Assembly (NCBI GenBank): GCA_023384415.1
Contig: JAHDWJ010000013.1
Span: 56,066-120,065, forward strand
Direction: 5' to 3'
DNA length: 64,000 bases
Origin: Anaerolineae bacterium
GTDB taxonomy: Bacteria > Chloroflexota > Anaerolineae > Promineifilales > Promineifilaceae
In this document: positions 42,467-51,144 of the stretch, in pieces
Position numbering within the stretch: the stretch's first letter is position 1
Layout: each line of letters starts with the position of its first letter
Translations under genes and position numbers: made by a program
The notes under the pieces: model-generated
Seen by the model: only the letters and a program-made list of their open reading frames with translations
Told to the model about the DNA's origin: nothing
The model's database searches: none

Positions 42467-42994
42467 TTACTGGGCAAAGATCGTCGCACTCGTCCGCACC
42501 AGCCCATGAGCCAAATGAAACGTCCGGCCCTGGGGCATCCGGTGATGGCTTACCTCAATATCATATAAAGAGGTAAACACATCCCGATTCACATCCATAA
42601 ATTGGCGCAGGGTAGACGTTGTAGCCAGGCGTAAATATCCTCTCACTTGGAGCAGGCCAACAGTAGCAATAACCGTCTCCATTTTCCGATTTGGCTCCTG
42701 GGGATCATAAAATAGCTGCTCTTTGACATTGGGCATGGGGTGAAAAGCGGTGACCAGGCCAATTGGGATGGCGATGTGATTGTAGGCGGCCGGCCGCTCC
42801 GGGCCATCATTCCACAAGCTCAAGCTGTGGGCCGCATACACATTCACAATGCCGGGGGCCATATCTGTCCTAAACCAGATACCGATTCGGATCGCTTTGG
42901 GGGTAACGACATCGCCCCAAATCATCTCATTTTGCGTATAAACCATGACTGGGGTGGCTTTATCATCTTCGCTGAGGGTGTATGGTTTGTTCAT
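42467..42994 (-). CDS. Uncharacterised protein
   Basis: The 175-residue protein shows no signal peptide or transmembrane helix. It contains ATPVMVYTQNEMIWGDVVTPKAIRIGIWFRTDMAP near the start, followed by VYAAHSLSLWNDG and a C-terminal HRMPQGRTFHLAHGLVRT. Fold looks beta-rich. I do not recognise the family. Repeat copy D and a divergent membrane-protein gene lie upstream; glgX follows on the same strand 40 bp downstream. Confidence 0.5.
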   Translation of the reverse strand: MNKPYTLSEDDKATPVMVYTQNEMIWGDVVTPKAIRIGIWFRTDMAPGIVNVYAAHSLSLWNDGPERPAAYNHIAIPIGLVTAFHPMPNVKEQLFYDPQEPNRKMETVIATVGLLQVRGYLRLATTSTLRQFMDVNRDVFTSLYDIEVSHHRMPQGRTFHLAHGLVRTSATIFAQ

Positions 42995-43053
42995 GGGCAG
43001 TCATCCTTTTAGGTGAGCGGAGGGGACAATGTATCTTCTCAATAAGTTGGGCA

Positions 43054-43110
43054 ACCCTTCGGAAGGTTATTCTAATGGACAAACTCTTGGGTTAAGCCTT
43101 CCGCAGGTTC
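43054..43110. repeat. Palindromic intergenic repeat, copy D
   Basis: ACCCTTCGGAAGGTT and AAGCCTTCCGCAGGTT flank a core whose inverse complement is ACCCAAGAGTTTGTCCATTA, differing from copy B by two transitions. It lies in the divergent region between two genes. Confidence 0.8.
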
Positions 43111-43247
43111 CACCTTTTATGGAGATGATACTGGGCAATTTACAAAATTGCCCGACAAAGGTGTATTTGGGTATAAATGGTAACTATCACTCTGCCAGTC
43201 ATAAGCATACAAAGGCTGGCTAAATGTGCAAGATGAAAGAGGTCATA

Positions 43248-43715
43248 ATGAGTCAAGTTGAACAAACGAACCAACCAGGCGAAACTGCCATGTCGGGGTT
43301 TATTCGCGGGGCCGGCACTATTTTAGCGATTTCCTACCCCGTATTGGCCCTTTCCACCGGTGTCAGGGCGGTGTACCAGGGGTTTTTTAAGGAAGATGTG
43401 GTCGCTTATTTAGGGGTAACCTTGAGTGGGGTAGCGGCTCTTTGTTATCTTATCGCCACTATCGGCTTTGCCGTGCGTCGTCACTGGGCCTGGCGGCTGT
43501 CGGTGGGGGTACTCATCTTTGAGACCATCCTGACCTTTGTGGTGGGAGGGTTGAGCTTAATGCCTGAGTACGCGGCCGCAATCGGCAGCACGGTCTGGCG
43601 TCATTTTGGGGCTGATTATGGGTATTTCCCTCTGATACAACCGTTATTGGGACTGCTCTGGCTGTTTCACCCTCAAACCCTGGCCGCCTATTGGGGTGAA
43701 GCAAACAAGCCATAG
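43248..43715 (+). CDS. Small four-helix membrane protein
   Basis: The 155-residue protein has about four transmembrane helices ([81 protein letters not shown]). ATG 43248 (MSQVEQTNQ) follows AAAGAGGT and is chosen over the longer frame from 43224. Similar short membrane proteins are common and uncharacterised. A GCGGCCGC octamer is present. Confidence 0.55.
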   Translation: MSQVEQTNQPGETAMSGFIRGAGTILAISYPVLALSTGVRAVYQGFFKEDVVAYLGVTLSGVAALCYLIATIGFAVRRHWAWRLSVGVLIFETILTFVVGGLSLMPEYAAAIGSTVWRHFGADYGYFPLIQPLLGLLWLFHPQTLAAYWGEANKP

Positions 43716-43767
43716 TCAGACGATTCATGTAGGGGATGGTTTTTGTGAGCAACCTGCTTTCGCAGCT

Positions 43768-45279
43768 TCAGGGCAGGTTTTGAGCCATACTCTGGCCATT
43801 CCGGCCCAATTGTGTCTGGCGAAAACGGTGAACCCGCGCTTCACCCTGCGGCGTCAGCAAAACCAGCCCCTTTTCAAACCGCACCAGATATGAAGAGCGC
43901 AGCCGCGCCAATACCCGGGCCATCTTGCGGGGGGACCAGCGAAAGTGGTGATGGAGGGTCAGAATAATCAACTCCTCATGTTCAGCCACCTGCCCCTGGT
44001 GATGGTAGATATGCCCCATCACAACCTGATCGGCAAAATGACGTCGCTGGGCCGCTCGCCTTACCAGGGTGGAAACCAGCCCATACCGGGGTGAAAAGAC
44101 CCAGGCGACCAGGAAGAGGAAGAAGATCATCAACACCATTGAAGCAGAAATGGACGAGTTCCACTGCTCCGACAACCCCAACCCGAATAGGCGGTTTAGC
44201 CCGGCTAACAGGCCGCCCATTTCTAGCCAGAGAAAACGGCCGCGAGCCAGATCATAACCAAAATAGACCCCTACCGCGCCAATGACCGCACTCAACAACA
44301 GCATCCAGGAAAGCCGATCCGTAAGCAAGTACGCGGCCGCGGGCGGAATAATAAAAAAAGCGATCACCAAAATCGAACCGACCGCATCAAACGCCCCCAC
44401 TACCACCAGACTCACCACGACCATAAGGGCATAATTGAGCAGCGCCGGCCGAAACCCCAACGCGGCCGCTAAAGCCGGATCAAACGTAGAGAGTTTCAAC
44501 TCCTTATAAAACAGCCCCACAAACCCTATGGTGAGCAGAGTAATCAAAGCCAGAACGGTAATTGATTTAGGCCAGAACAGCAGCACCGGCTGCGTAGCAA
44601 TCAACCCGGCCTGCCACGCCTGCCCTGGGCTATACACCCCACAATTGGTACATATATCAGCAAACTGCGCCCCCTCATCCCGGGGACTAATGCCCAGGGT
44701 ACGGCAGTTGGTGCATTGACGATTGATCTGGGCACGTGGGTCATCAGGAGTAATGCTCACTGATTCACAATTTTCCAGGCAGTGGCTGTTGCTGTTGGCC
44801 CAGGCCAGACCAATCTCCCCCATCATCACTGCATCCACATCCAGATGAACGTTCTCCACCTTGCGGGCAATTAAGATGACTGCCAGGGCAAAGAGTAGGG
44901 GAAAAGCCAGCCCTAAGGCCGCATCTTGTTTGACCAACCCGGAACGGTGCAGAGCTTCGGTCAATATCACCGTAGCAACCCCAGCCGCGGCCGCGCCCAG
45001 AATCAGCCAGGGAGACGACAAATCTGGGGCCTGCCCCTGCACCGCTAATAGCACCAGGAAGGCCACCACAATCCCCAATAAAACGGTATGGCTGATGGCA
45101 TCGCTGGTCAAAGCCATACCTCGCAGCAGCAAAAAGCTCCCCAATAACGCCCCGGAAACGGCGATCAAGGTGCCGATAATAATGGCCGTGTGACGCGGAT
45201 CCCGCAAAAAGCTGTTGACCGCCTCAGGGGAGACAAAATAAAGCAAAAATTGGATGAACCACTGCTCTAATTGAAACAT
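43768..45279 (-). CDS. Mn/Zn ABC permease with Cys-rich insertion and winged-helix tail
   Basis: The 503-residue protein has an ABC-3-type permease core: IAVSGALLGSFLLLRGMALTSDAISHTVLLGIVVAF (with S-D-A-I-S-H), LYKELKLSTFDPALAAALGFRP and VGSILVIAFFIIPPAAAYLL. Two additions are unusual. Between helices, residues 161-213 form an insertion with C167-x3-C171, C189-x2-C192 and C210-x2-C213, resembling zinc-ribbon pairs. The C-terminal part, about 405-503, lies after a final helix and reads like a winged-helix DNA-binding segment (DQVVMGHIYHHQG, SPRKMARVLARLRSSYLVRFEKGLVLLTPQGEA). It overlaps the upstream permease gene by 1 bp and is the last gene of the transporter. Confidence 0.85.
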   Translation of the reverse strand: MFQLEQWFIQFLLYFVSPEAVNSFLRDPRHTAIIIGTLIAVSGALLGSFLLLRGMALTSDAISHTVLLGIVVAFLVLLAVQGQAPDLSSPWLILGAAAAGVATVILTEALHRSGLVKQDAALGLAFPLLFALAVILIARKVENVHLDVDAVMMGEIGLAWANSNSHCLENCESVSITPDDPRAQINRQCTNCRTLGISPRDEGAQFADICTNCGVYSPGQAWQAGLIATQPVLLFWPKSITVLALITLLTIGFVGLFYKELKLSTFDPALAAALGFRPALLNYALMVVVSLVVVGAFDAVGSILVIAFFIIPPAAAYLLTDRLSWMLLLSAVIGAVGVYFGYDLARGRFLWLEMGGLLAGLNRLFGLGLSEQWNSSISASMVLMIFFLFLVAWVFSPRYGLVSTLVRRAAQRRHFADQVVMGHIYHHQGQVAEHEELIILTLHHHFRWSPRKMARVLARLRSSYLVRFEKGLVLLTPQGEARVHRFRQTQLGRNGQSMAQNLP

Positions 45280-46610
45280 CAGCCGAGCCTCCCCGCCAAT
45301 TTTTCTTCCAACCGGGCCACCGCTTCTGCTGACAACAGGTGGCGAATATCCTGCTGGCGATCTTCGGCCACCAGGGGCAGCCCTAACTCATCGCCAAATT
45401 GGCGGTAAATGTCCCACAGCAGCACGTTTTGCACCGTATGGGAGGCCGCTTTGATTCCCTCTGGGGTCAACTGCCATTTGGCCCCCTCCGGCTGTACCAA
45501 CCCTTGTTCTCGCAGCCGACGTAACCCTAACGCGGCCGCAGGGCCACCCACCCCTAAAATGAACTTTTCCGGCACGGGGGTCATCAGCGAGCCGTGATCA
45601 TAGGCGTAATGAAACAGCTCTCGCAAGACCGTTTGGGCCGCAAACTGCTGCCGGTCTCGCCGCAAACGCACCCATTTCCAAACCAGCCCCCGCCCTGGGG
45701 CCAGGGCGATAGAAAGGAGTACCAGAACAAAAGAAACAACAATGATCATTGGGCCGGTAGGCAAATCTTTGTCCACGGCACTAAGGATAGCCCCGGTTCC
45801 CCCGGCAAAAGCCCCAAAAATGGCCGCCAAAATCACCATTTGCCCCAACTGATTGGTCCATTGTCGGGCAGCAATACCCGGGGCAATTAACATCCCCACC
45901 ATTAAAATAACCCCAGCCAATTGCAGCCCCATGACGATGGCCGCCACAATCAGGGTAGAGAGCAGCATCTGGAGCAGATAAACGCGAAAGCCGTTGGCCC
46001 CGGCAAATTCCGGGTCAAAGGTGACTAGCTTAAACTCTTTCCACAACAGCCCCAGAATGAGGAAGGCCACTCCCCCGACCAGGGCAATTAACTGGACATC
46101 CTGGCGAGAGATAGCGGCCGCCTGTCCAAAAATAAATGTTTTCAATCCGGCCTGGCTGGCATCGGAGCGGCTCTGGATGTAGGTCAGCAGCACCAGGCCG
46201 GCCGCAAACCAGGCCGCCAAAACAATGCCCATGGTGGCATCCTGTTTCAGGCGGGTTGAGCGGGTGACGGCGTGGATGAAGTAGACCCCTAACCAACTGG
46301 CCGCGGCCGCGCCCATAAGCAGCCAGGGAAGCTGCCGCCCAGCCAATAAAAAAGCCATCGCCACCCCTGGCAGGGCCGCATGGGATAAAGCATCTCCCAG
46401 CAAACTCTCCTGGCGCAAAATGGCAAAACTGCCCAGCACCCCACTCACTACCCCCAGCAGCGCTCCCCCCAGGGCAACGGTACGCAAGGTGTAATCATAA
46501 GTGACATTGAGAAATAGCTGGCTAAAAGGGATAAACAGCAAAGCCAGCAAGGAGATCCCCCCAATCAGCAGCCAGACTCGTCTATCCTCAGCGGTGAGCT
46601 GCATCATCAA
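45279..46610 (-). CDS. Mn/Zn ABC permease with DtxR-like C-terminal domain
   Basis: The 443-residue protein begins with an ABC-3 permease core ([32 protein letters not shown] with [50 protein letters not shown]). From about residue 310 a soluble domain follows: a winged helix ([54 protein letters not shown]) and a DtxR-style dimerisation/metal-binding segment ([29 protein letters not shown]). The same kind of fusion occurs in the next gene. Start at 46610 overlaps the ATPase gene by 4 bp. Confidence 0.88.
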   Translation of the reverse strand: MMMQLTAEDRRVWLLIGGISLLALLFIPFSQLFLNVTYDYTLRTVALGGALLGVVSGVLGSFAILRQESLLGDALSHAALPGVAMAFLLAGRQLPWLLMGAAAASWLGVYFIHAVTRSTRLKQDATMGIVLAAWFAAGLVLLTYIQSRSDASQAGLKTFIFGQAAAISRQDVQLIALVGGVAFLILGLLWKEFKLVTFDPEFAGANGFRVYLLQMLLSTLIVAAIVMGLQLAGVILMVGMLIAPGIAARQWTNQLGQMVILAAIFGAFAGGTGAILSAVDKDLPTGPMIIVVSFVLVLLSIALAPGRGLVWKWVRLRRDRQQFAAQTVLRELFHYAYDHGSLMTPVPEKFILGVGGPAAALGLRRLREQGLVQPEGAKWQLTPEGIKAASHTVQNVLLWDIYRQFGDELGLPLVAEDRQQDIRHLLSAEAVARLEEKLAGRLG

Positions 46611-47398
46611 TCCCCTGTAGCTAACGCGGCCGCGCCATCTTGCAAGAAGGAAACGCGGCCGCCATAAGTCTGACGCAAATTGTCTGGGGTAAAAGTTGTT
46701 GCCACCGGCCCGCTAGCCACAATTTCCACATTAAGCAGCGTCACCCAATCAAAATATTCAGCCACCGTCTGCAAATCATGGTGGACCACAACCACCGTCT
46801 TCCCCCTGGCCCGCAGCTCCCGCAAAATCGCTACAATCGCCCGCTCCGTCACCGCATCCACCGCCGCAAATGGTTCATCCATAAAATAGACACGGGCATC
46901 TTGCACCAGAGCGCGGGCCAGAAAAGTGCGCTGCTGCTGCCCCCCGGAAAGCTGACTGATCTGCCGCCCGGCAAAATCGGCCAGCTCTACCTGCTCCAGA
47001 GCGTACATCCCCAGCTCCCGCTCCCGGCGGCCGGGGCGTCGAAACCAGCCCAGGCGGCCGTACAGCCCCATCATCACCACATCAATCACCGTCGTGGGGA
47101 AATCCCAATCTACGCTGCCCCGCTGCGGCACATACCCCACAAAGCTGCGGGCCTTCTCATACGGCAGCCCATAAAAACGCACCGTGCCCGCCGAACGGGG
47201 AATCAGCTTGAGGGCGGCTTTGATGAGGGTACTCTTGCCGGCCCCATTCGGCCCCACAATCGCCATCAGCACCCCTTCCGGCAGCTCCAGGTCAACATCC
47301 CAGATGGCCGGTTTGCTGTCATAAGCGACGGTTAAATCATCAATAACCAGGGCTTTCTTATCCATATCGTCGTGGGGAGAGTGTTCGTTGTCTGGCAT
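46607..47398 (-). CDS. Mn/Zn ABC transporter ATP-binding protein
   Basis: The 263-residue ATPase of the TroB/ZnuC/MntA class contains Walker [11 protein letters not shown]-loop [20 protein letters not shown], signature [15 protein letters not shown], Walker [12 protein letters not shown] and the H-loop VVHHDLQ. The Q-R-x-x-V-D-W-D-F-P-x-T-V segment is characteristic of manganese/zinc transporters. It lies between the tandem repeat array and the permease genes, and is separated from the substrate-binding protein gene by 770 bp. Confidence 0.93.
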   Translation of the reverse strand: MPDNEHSPHDDMDKKALVIDDLTVAYDSKPAIWDVDLELPEGVLMAIVGPNGAGKSTLIKAALKLIPRSAGTVRFYGLPYEKARSFVGYVPQRGSVDWDFPTTVIDVVMMGLYGRLGWFRRPGRRERELGMYALEQVELADFAGRQISQLSGGQQQRTFLARALVQDARVYFMDEPFAAVDAVTERAIVAILRELRARGKTVVVVHHDLQTVAEYFDWVTLLNVEIVASGPVATTFTPDNLRQTYGGRVSFLQDGAAALATGD

Positions 47399-47474
47399 AG
47401 GTTTTTAGGGAAATAAGAGATTGAGAGATTGAGAGATTAGAGGCTGGAGACTGGATGCACAGTAGATCCAAAAT

Positions 47475-48165
47475 TTGATTACTATCCGCTTATCCGTGTT
47501 CCTTCCATCCGTGGCTATCTTAAACCGTCACTGTTCCTTTCTTCCAAGAACGCGGATGACCAGGATGAACAGATTGGGGACCCGCTTATCCGTGTTCCTT
47601 CCATCCGTGGCTATCTTCAACCGTCACTGTTCCTCTCTTCCAAGAACACGGATGACCAGGATGAACAGGATGAACAGATTGGGCCCCGCTTATCCGCCAA
47701 TCCCGCTTATCCGTGTTCCTTCCATCTGTGGCTATCTTCAACCGTCACTGTTCCTCTCTTCCAAGAACGCGGATGACCAGGATGAACAGATTGGTCCCCG
47801 CTTATCCGCCAATCCTGCTTATCCGTGTTCCTTCCATCCGTGGCTATCTTCAACCGTCACTGTTCCTCTCTTCCAAGAACACGGATGACCAGGATGAACA
47901 GATTGGGGCCCCGCTTATCCGTGTTCCTTCCATCCGTGGCTATCTTCAACCGTCACTGTTCCTCTCTTCCAAGAACACGGATGAACAGGATGAACAGATT
48001 GGGTCCCCGCTTATCCGTGTTCCTTCCATCCATGGCTATCTTCAACCGTCACTGTTCCTCTCTTCCAAGAACACGGATGACCAAGATGAACAGGATGAAC
48101 AGATTGGTCCCCGGTTATCCGCTAATCCCGCTTATCCGTGTTCCTTCCATCCGTGGCTACCTTTA
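47475..48165. repeat. Seven-copy tandem array inside the metal-transporter locus
   Basis: Units begin GCTTATCCGTGTTCC at 47488, 47584, 47704, 47817, 47913, 48009 and 48130, with periods of 96, 120, 113, 96, 96 and 121 bp. The longer units carry an extra GGATGAACAG or CTTATCCGCCAATCC segment. Each unit contains ATCCGTGTTC and its inverse complement GAACACGGAT, so each can fold as a hairpin. All three plus frames read partly open, but the translations repeat the array and are not a gene. This text resembles widely dispersed 'GGATGAACAGGATGA' repeats of environmental genomes. It separates the substrate-binding gene from the ATPase gene. Confidence 0.9.
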
Positions 48166-48171
48166 CCCCAT

Positions 48172-49272
48172 TTAACAGGTGACGCTACTCATCTGCACGG
48201 GGGGTACAGGGGTTAAGCTAGCCGGCCAGGCGGGGATAGTCACAGCAACTCCGGCACATTGATAAGATTGCAGGATGGTCAGCACATTGGCGGCGATCAT
48301 GCCAATGTAGGTGCCACCAAACGTGCCCGGTTCCCCCATCGCGTCAGAATAAAGCTCGCGCACACCGAGGCGCACCTGCCCCCCCCTGGCCGCAATGGCT
48401 GACTGCACCGCCTGAATGGTGTTGGGGGAAATGCTGCTCTCAACAAATAAGACGGGTATCTGGTTATCAATGACAAAGTTGACTGTTCCCTGGATGTCTC
48501 CCACCCCAGCCTCGGCTTCGGTGCTGATCCCCTGGATGGCCGCCATGCGCCAACCAAAAGCAGCCCCAAAATATTGGAAAGCATCGTGGGAGGTGACCAG
48601 ATACCGCTGCCCTTCTGGCACCGTCCGCATCCCTTCATTGGCCCAGGTATACAGCAGTTGTAATTGGGCGGTGTACGCGGCCGCGTTCCCCTCATACACC
48701 TCCCCATTATCCGGGTCCATCGCCGCCAACGCGGCCGCCAGGTCCAGAGTCGTAACTTCCCAGTTCCGAGGATCAAACCAGAAATGGGGGTCATCCGCTC
48801 CCAGCAGCGCGCCAGTCGCCTCAAACGCCCCAATAATAAACCCGGCCTCTTTAACCGGCTGTCCCAGGCTGTAAACCCGAACCCCCTGCTCCCGCAAAGC
48901 GGCAAAAACCGCATCAAACTGCCCTTCCAAATGGAGACCACTGTAAATCACCATGTCAGCCCGGTTCATAGCAGCAATGTCGGCTTCGGTGGGCTGGTAC
49001 AGGTGAGGGTCTACCCCAGCCCCCATCAACGGGGTAATCTCCAGATCGGACACTCCCTGGGTTAAAATTTTGGTCAGGTCGGTAGCCTGGGTGGTGGTGG
49101 TGACAATACGGAACAGGCCATCCTGGCGTGCGGCCGCGTCCGGGACTGTAGCTGGTTCATTTTCTGTGGCCTGGGCGGCCGCGGGGTTGTTCATTTGGCG
49201 GCCGCATCCCATTATCAGCCAGGGAACAGCCAGGAGCAGGCTGATAAGCCAGAAAAAGTGTCGGTTATTCAT
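48172..49272 (-). CDS. Mn/Zn ABC transporter substrate-binding lipoprotein
   Basis: The 366-residue protein has a lipoprotein signal (LISLLLAVPWLIMGC, Cys 23) and the cluster A-I fold of metal-binding proteins TroA/ZnuA/PsaA. Metal ligands: His in GAGVDPHLYQPTEAD, His in YSGLHLEGQFD-like YSGLHLE, His in DDPHFWFDPRNW, and acidic/polar residues in VESSISPNT. The absence of a long His-rich loop argues for manganese rather than zinc. A DtxR/MntR-like operator lies 17 bp upstream of its start. The C-terminus contains two cysteines and follows the tandem array directly. Confidence 0.92.
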   Translation of the reverse strand: MNNRHFFWLISLLLAVPWLIMGCGRQMNNPAAAQATENEPATVPDAAARQDGLFRIVTTTTQATDLTKILTQGVSDLEITPLMGAGVDPHLYQPTEADIAAMNRADMVIYSGLHLEGQFDAVFAALREQGVRVYSLGQPVKEAGFIIGAFEATGALLGADDPHFWFDPRNWEVTTLDLAAALAAMDPDNGEVYEGNAAAYTAQLQLLYTWANEGMRTVPEGQRYLVTSHDAFQYFGAAFGWRMAAIQGISTEAEAGVGDIQGTVNFVIDNQIPVLFVESSISPNTIQAVQSAIAARGGQVRLGVRELYSDAMGEPGTFGGTYIGMIAANVLTILQSYQCAGVAVTIPAWPASLTPVPPVQMSSVTC

Positions 49273-49288
49273 TTAATTTTCTCCAATT

Positions 49289-49304
49289 TTTAGGCATACC
49301 TAAA
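49289..49304 (-). promoter_or_regulatory. DtxR/MntR-type operator
   Basis: TTTAGGCATACCTAAA is a near-perfect palindrome of the TTTAGG-N4-CCTAAA type bound by DtxR/MntR-family repressors, with flanking AATTT/AAATT extending the symmetry. It lies between the start of the metal-binding lipoprotein gene and its upstream region, placed to repress the transporter. Confidence 0.75.
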
Positions 49305-49355
49305 TTATGAAGAAAATATAGCGCAACCAGGCCTTGTTGTCAAGCAGCAAACAGA

Positions 49356-50501
49356 TCAAGAAACCGTTCGCCCTTTCCACTGTCCGCGGCCGCGCCACCG
49401 CCACCAGACCGACTGCCCGGCAATCCAGGTCATCAACAGCACTGAAATGGGCATAAACAGGGCATCCTTCACCCTCTGCCGGGTAAACCAGGCGGTAGAG
49501 CCGCGCAGCAGCAGCCCAACCAGGAGCAAGCTAAACGGCCAGAGGCCCCCTCCAGCCAGCCACCACCCCCAGGGAACAAGGAAAATAAGCCAATGAAACA
49601 GGGTGGAGACAGCCAGAAAGGACAAGCTGCGACCGTGCCCCGCCAGGATATTTTTAGCAAACCCATCTCGCACCTGCCCCCAATTTTGGTACATGCGGCA
49701 CAAAATCAGCCCAGCTCCATCAGCCATCCGCAGGCGAAAGCTATGCTGCTTAACCAGCCGGGCCAGGGCCACATCTTCTACCACATTGTTCCGCACCGCC
49801 TCGTGCCCACCAATGGCCTGGTAAACAGGGCGGCGCAAAGCCAGGCATTGCCCATTAGCGGCCGCAAACGCCGGCCACCTGGTGTAATGAACCCCCATCA
49901 CGGGCAGGTAAGCCAGAATCGCCCAGGCCATAAGGGGGACCACCAACCGCTCCCCCCAGGTGATGGTGATTTGGGTAGGCCAGACGGTTGCGGCCGCCGC
50001 CAGCTCATTTTCCATAAAATCTACCAGCGCGGTCACAGCCGTAGGTTGGCACTGCACATCCGCATCCAGAAAGAGCAAAATCTCTCCCTGGGCCAGTTGA
50101 GACAGTTGGTGGCAGGCCCAATTTTTGCCCAACCAGCCAGAGGGAAGGGGCCGGCCGTGATGGAGATGGAACCGGGGATCGTGAGCGGCCACGGCCGTGG
50201 CTATCTCCCCCGTCCCATCATCCGATTGGTCATCTAGCAGGTGAATCTCCAGGTGAGGATAATCCTGGGCCAATAGTTGGCTGATGGTGCGGCCAATCAC
50301 CCCGGCCTCATTACGGGCAGGGAGAAGAACAGCCACCGTCGGCATCAGAGGAAGGCGGGGGGCATCAAGCGGGGAACCAGCCGGGGGGCGCAGAGCTGGC
50401 CGCCGCCCAACTTGTAAACGAGGGAAAAAAAGCCAATTGCTGGCTATCGTCAGGGCCAGGACCAACAGCGAGAAGGAGATGAACAGGCCAGGCCAAACCA
50501 T
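49356..50501 (-). CDS. Membrane glycosyltransferase, GT2 family
   Basis: The 381-residue protein has an N-terminal helix (VWPGLFISFSLLVLALTIAS), a GT2 catalytic domain (VAVLLPARNEAGVIGRTISQLLAQDYP, DDQSDDGTG, LFLDADVQ with the DxD-like metal motif, VEDVALARLVK) and several C-terminal helices. The architecture matches glycosyltransferases such as CrtQ in carotenoid pathways or hopanoid/lipid glycosyltransferases. An upstream extension of the frame to 50849 overlaps plsY in another frame and is discarded; the ATG at 50501 lies three bases after the plsY stop. Its substrate is unknown; the light-regulated surroundings suggest a carotenoid or membrane lipid. Confidence 0.8.
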   Translation of the reverse strand: MVWPGLFISFSLLVLALTIASNWLFFPRLQVGRRPALRPPAGSPLDAPRLPLMPTVAVLLPARNEAGVIGRTISQLLAQDYPHLEIHLLDDQSDDGTGEIATAVAAHDPRFHLHHGRPLPSGWLGKNWACHQLSQLAQGEILLFLDADVQCQPTAVTALVDFMENELAAAATVWPTQITITWGERLVVPLMAWAILAYLPVMGVHYTRWPAFAAANGQCLALRRPVYQAIGGHEAVRNNVVEDVALARLVKQHSFRLRMADGAGLILCRMYQNWGQVRDGFAKNILAGHGRSLSFLAVSTLFHWLIFLVPWGWWLAGGGLWPFSLLLVGLLLRGSTAWFTRQRVKDALFMPISVLLMTWIAGQSVWWRWRGRGQWKGRTVS

Positions 50502-50503
50502 TT

Positions 50504-51121
50504 CTACCGTCCAACTCTCAGGCGCGGCCGCAGCCGGAGTTCTTCCCTCTGTTTCAGCAGCAGCAAGGCCATTTGCGCGGCCATCACCCCTACCAACACC
50601 CCATCCCCCAGCCACAACCAGATGATGGGCAGCAGTAACCCCAGGGTGATCACCACCGCCCAGCCCGACGGTTTGATGAGCAAACTCCAAAAAATGAGCA
50701 GCAGCATGGAAACCAGGGGTACCTGCCACAAAGTCAGGCCAATCCAGGTGCCGAACGCGGCCGCAATCGCCTTCCCTCCCTTCCCTTGCAAAAAGGGAGA
50801 AAACGCATGACCCGCCACCGGGGCCAGGGCAATGGGAATCGCTTCCCACCCCTGCCAGCCATAAATTTGATAGGCCAGCCCCACCGGCACCGCCCCTTTG
50901 CTAATATCTAAGGCCAGGGCCAGACTAAACCAACCTACACCTCCCGCCCGCAGCACATTGGTCGCCCCCGGGTTTTTATCCCCAAAACGGGTAATATCCT
51001 GCCCCAGCACCAGGCGGCCCACCAGCGGCGAAAACGGTATCGCCCCCAGGCCAAACCCGAATAACAGCCAGAAAATTACCGCCACCATCCACCTCCCCAA
51101 TGAATGACCCGCAGCTATCAT
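50504..51121 (-). CDS. plsY: Acyl-phosphate glycerol-3-phosphate acyltransferase PlsY family
   Basis: The 205-residue integral membrane protein has the PlsY motifs: GLGAIPFSPLVGRL (S-x-P-x-x-x-G-R-like), DKNPGATNVLRAGG (here G-D-K-N-P-G-A-T-N), ALDISKGAVPV and GHAFSPFLQGKGGKAIAAAFG. It would transfer acyl from acyl phosphate to glycerol-3-phosphate to begin phospholipid synthesis. Located between yceI and the GT2 gene within the light-regulated block, it might be a paralog with another acceptor; that is inference. Three GCGGCCGC sites lie in or near it. Confidence 0.9.
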   Translation of the reverse strand: MIAAGHSLGRWMVAVIFWLLFGFGLGAIPFSPLVGRLVLGQDITRFGDKNPGATNVLRAGGVGWFSLALALDISKGAVPVGLAYQIYGWQGWEAIPIALAPVAGHAFSPFLQGKGGKAIAAAFGTWIGLTLWQVPLVSMLLLIFWSLLIKPSGWAVVITLGLLLPIIWLWLGDGVLVGVMAAQMALLLLKQREELRLRPRLRVGR

Positions 51122-51144
51122 TTGCGCTGCCTGAGCCGACCTGT

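Noticed and set aside
47475..48165. CRISPR array at the metal-transport locus
   Set aside because: The repeat units are nearly identical over their whole length, with no variable spacers.
47475..48216. Three long overlapping plus-strand ORFs (137, 167 and 116 residues) over the tandem array
   Set aside because: They translate the DNA repeat in different frames (…NRHCSSLPRTRM…) and have no independent ribosome binding site. They are a consequence of the array, not genes.
49356..50849. 497-residue glycosyltransferase from the longest open frame
   Set aside because: The first 116 codons overlap plsY in another frame and have no protein-like features. The ATG at 50501 right after the plsY stop is a better start.
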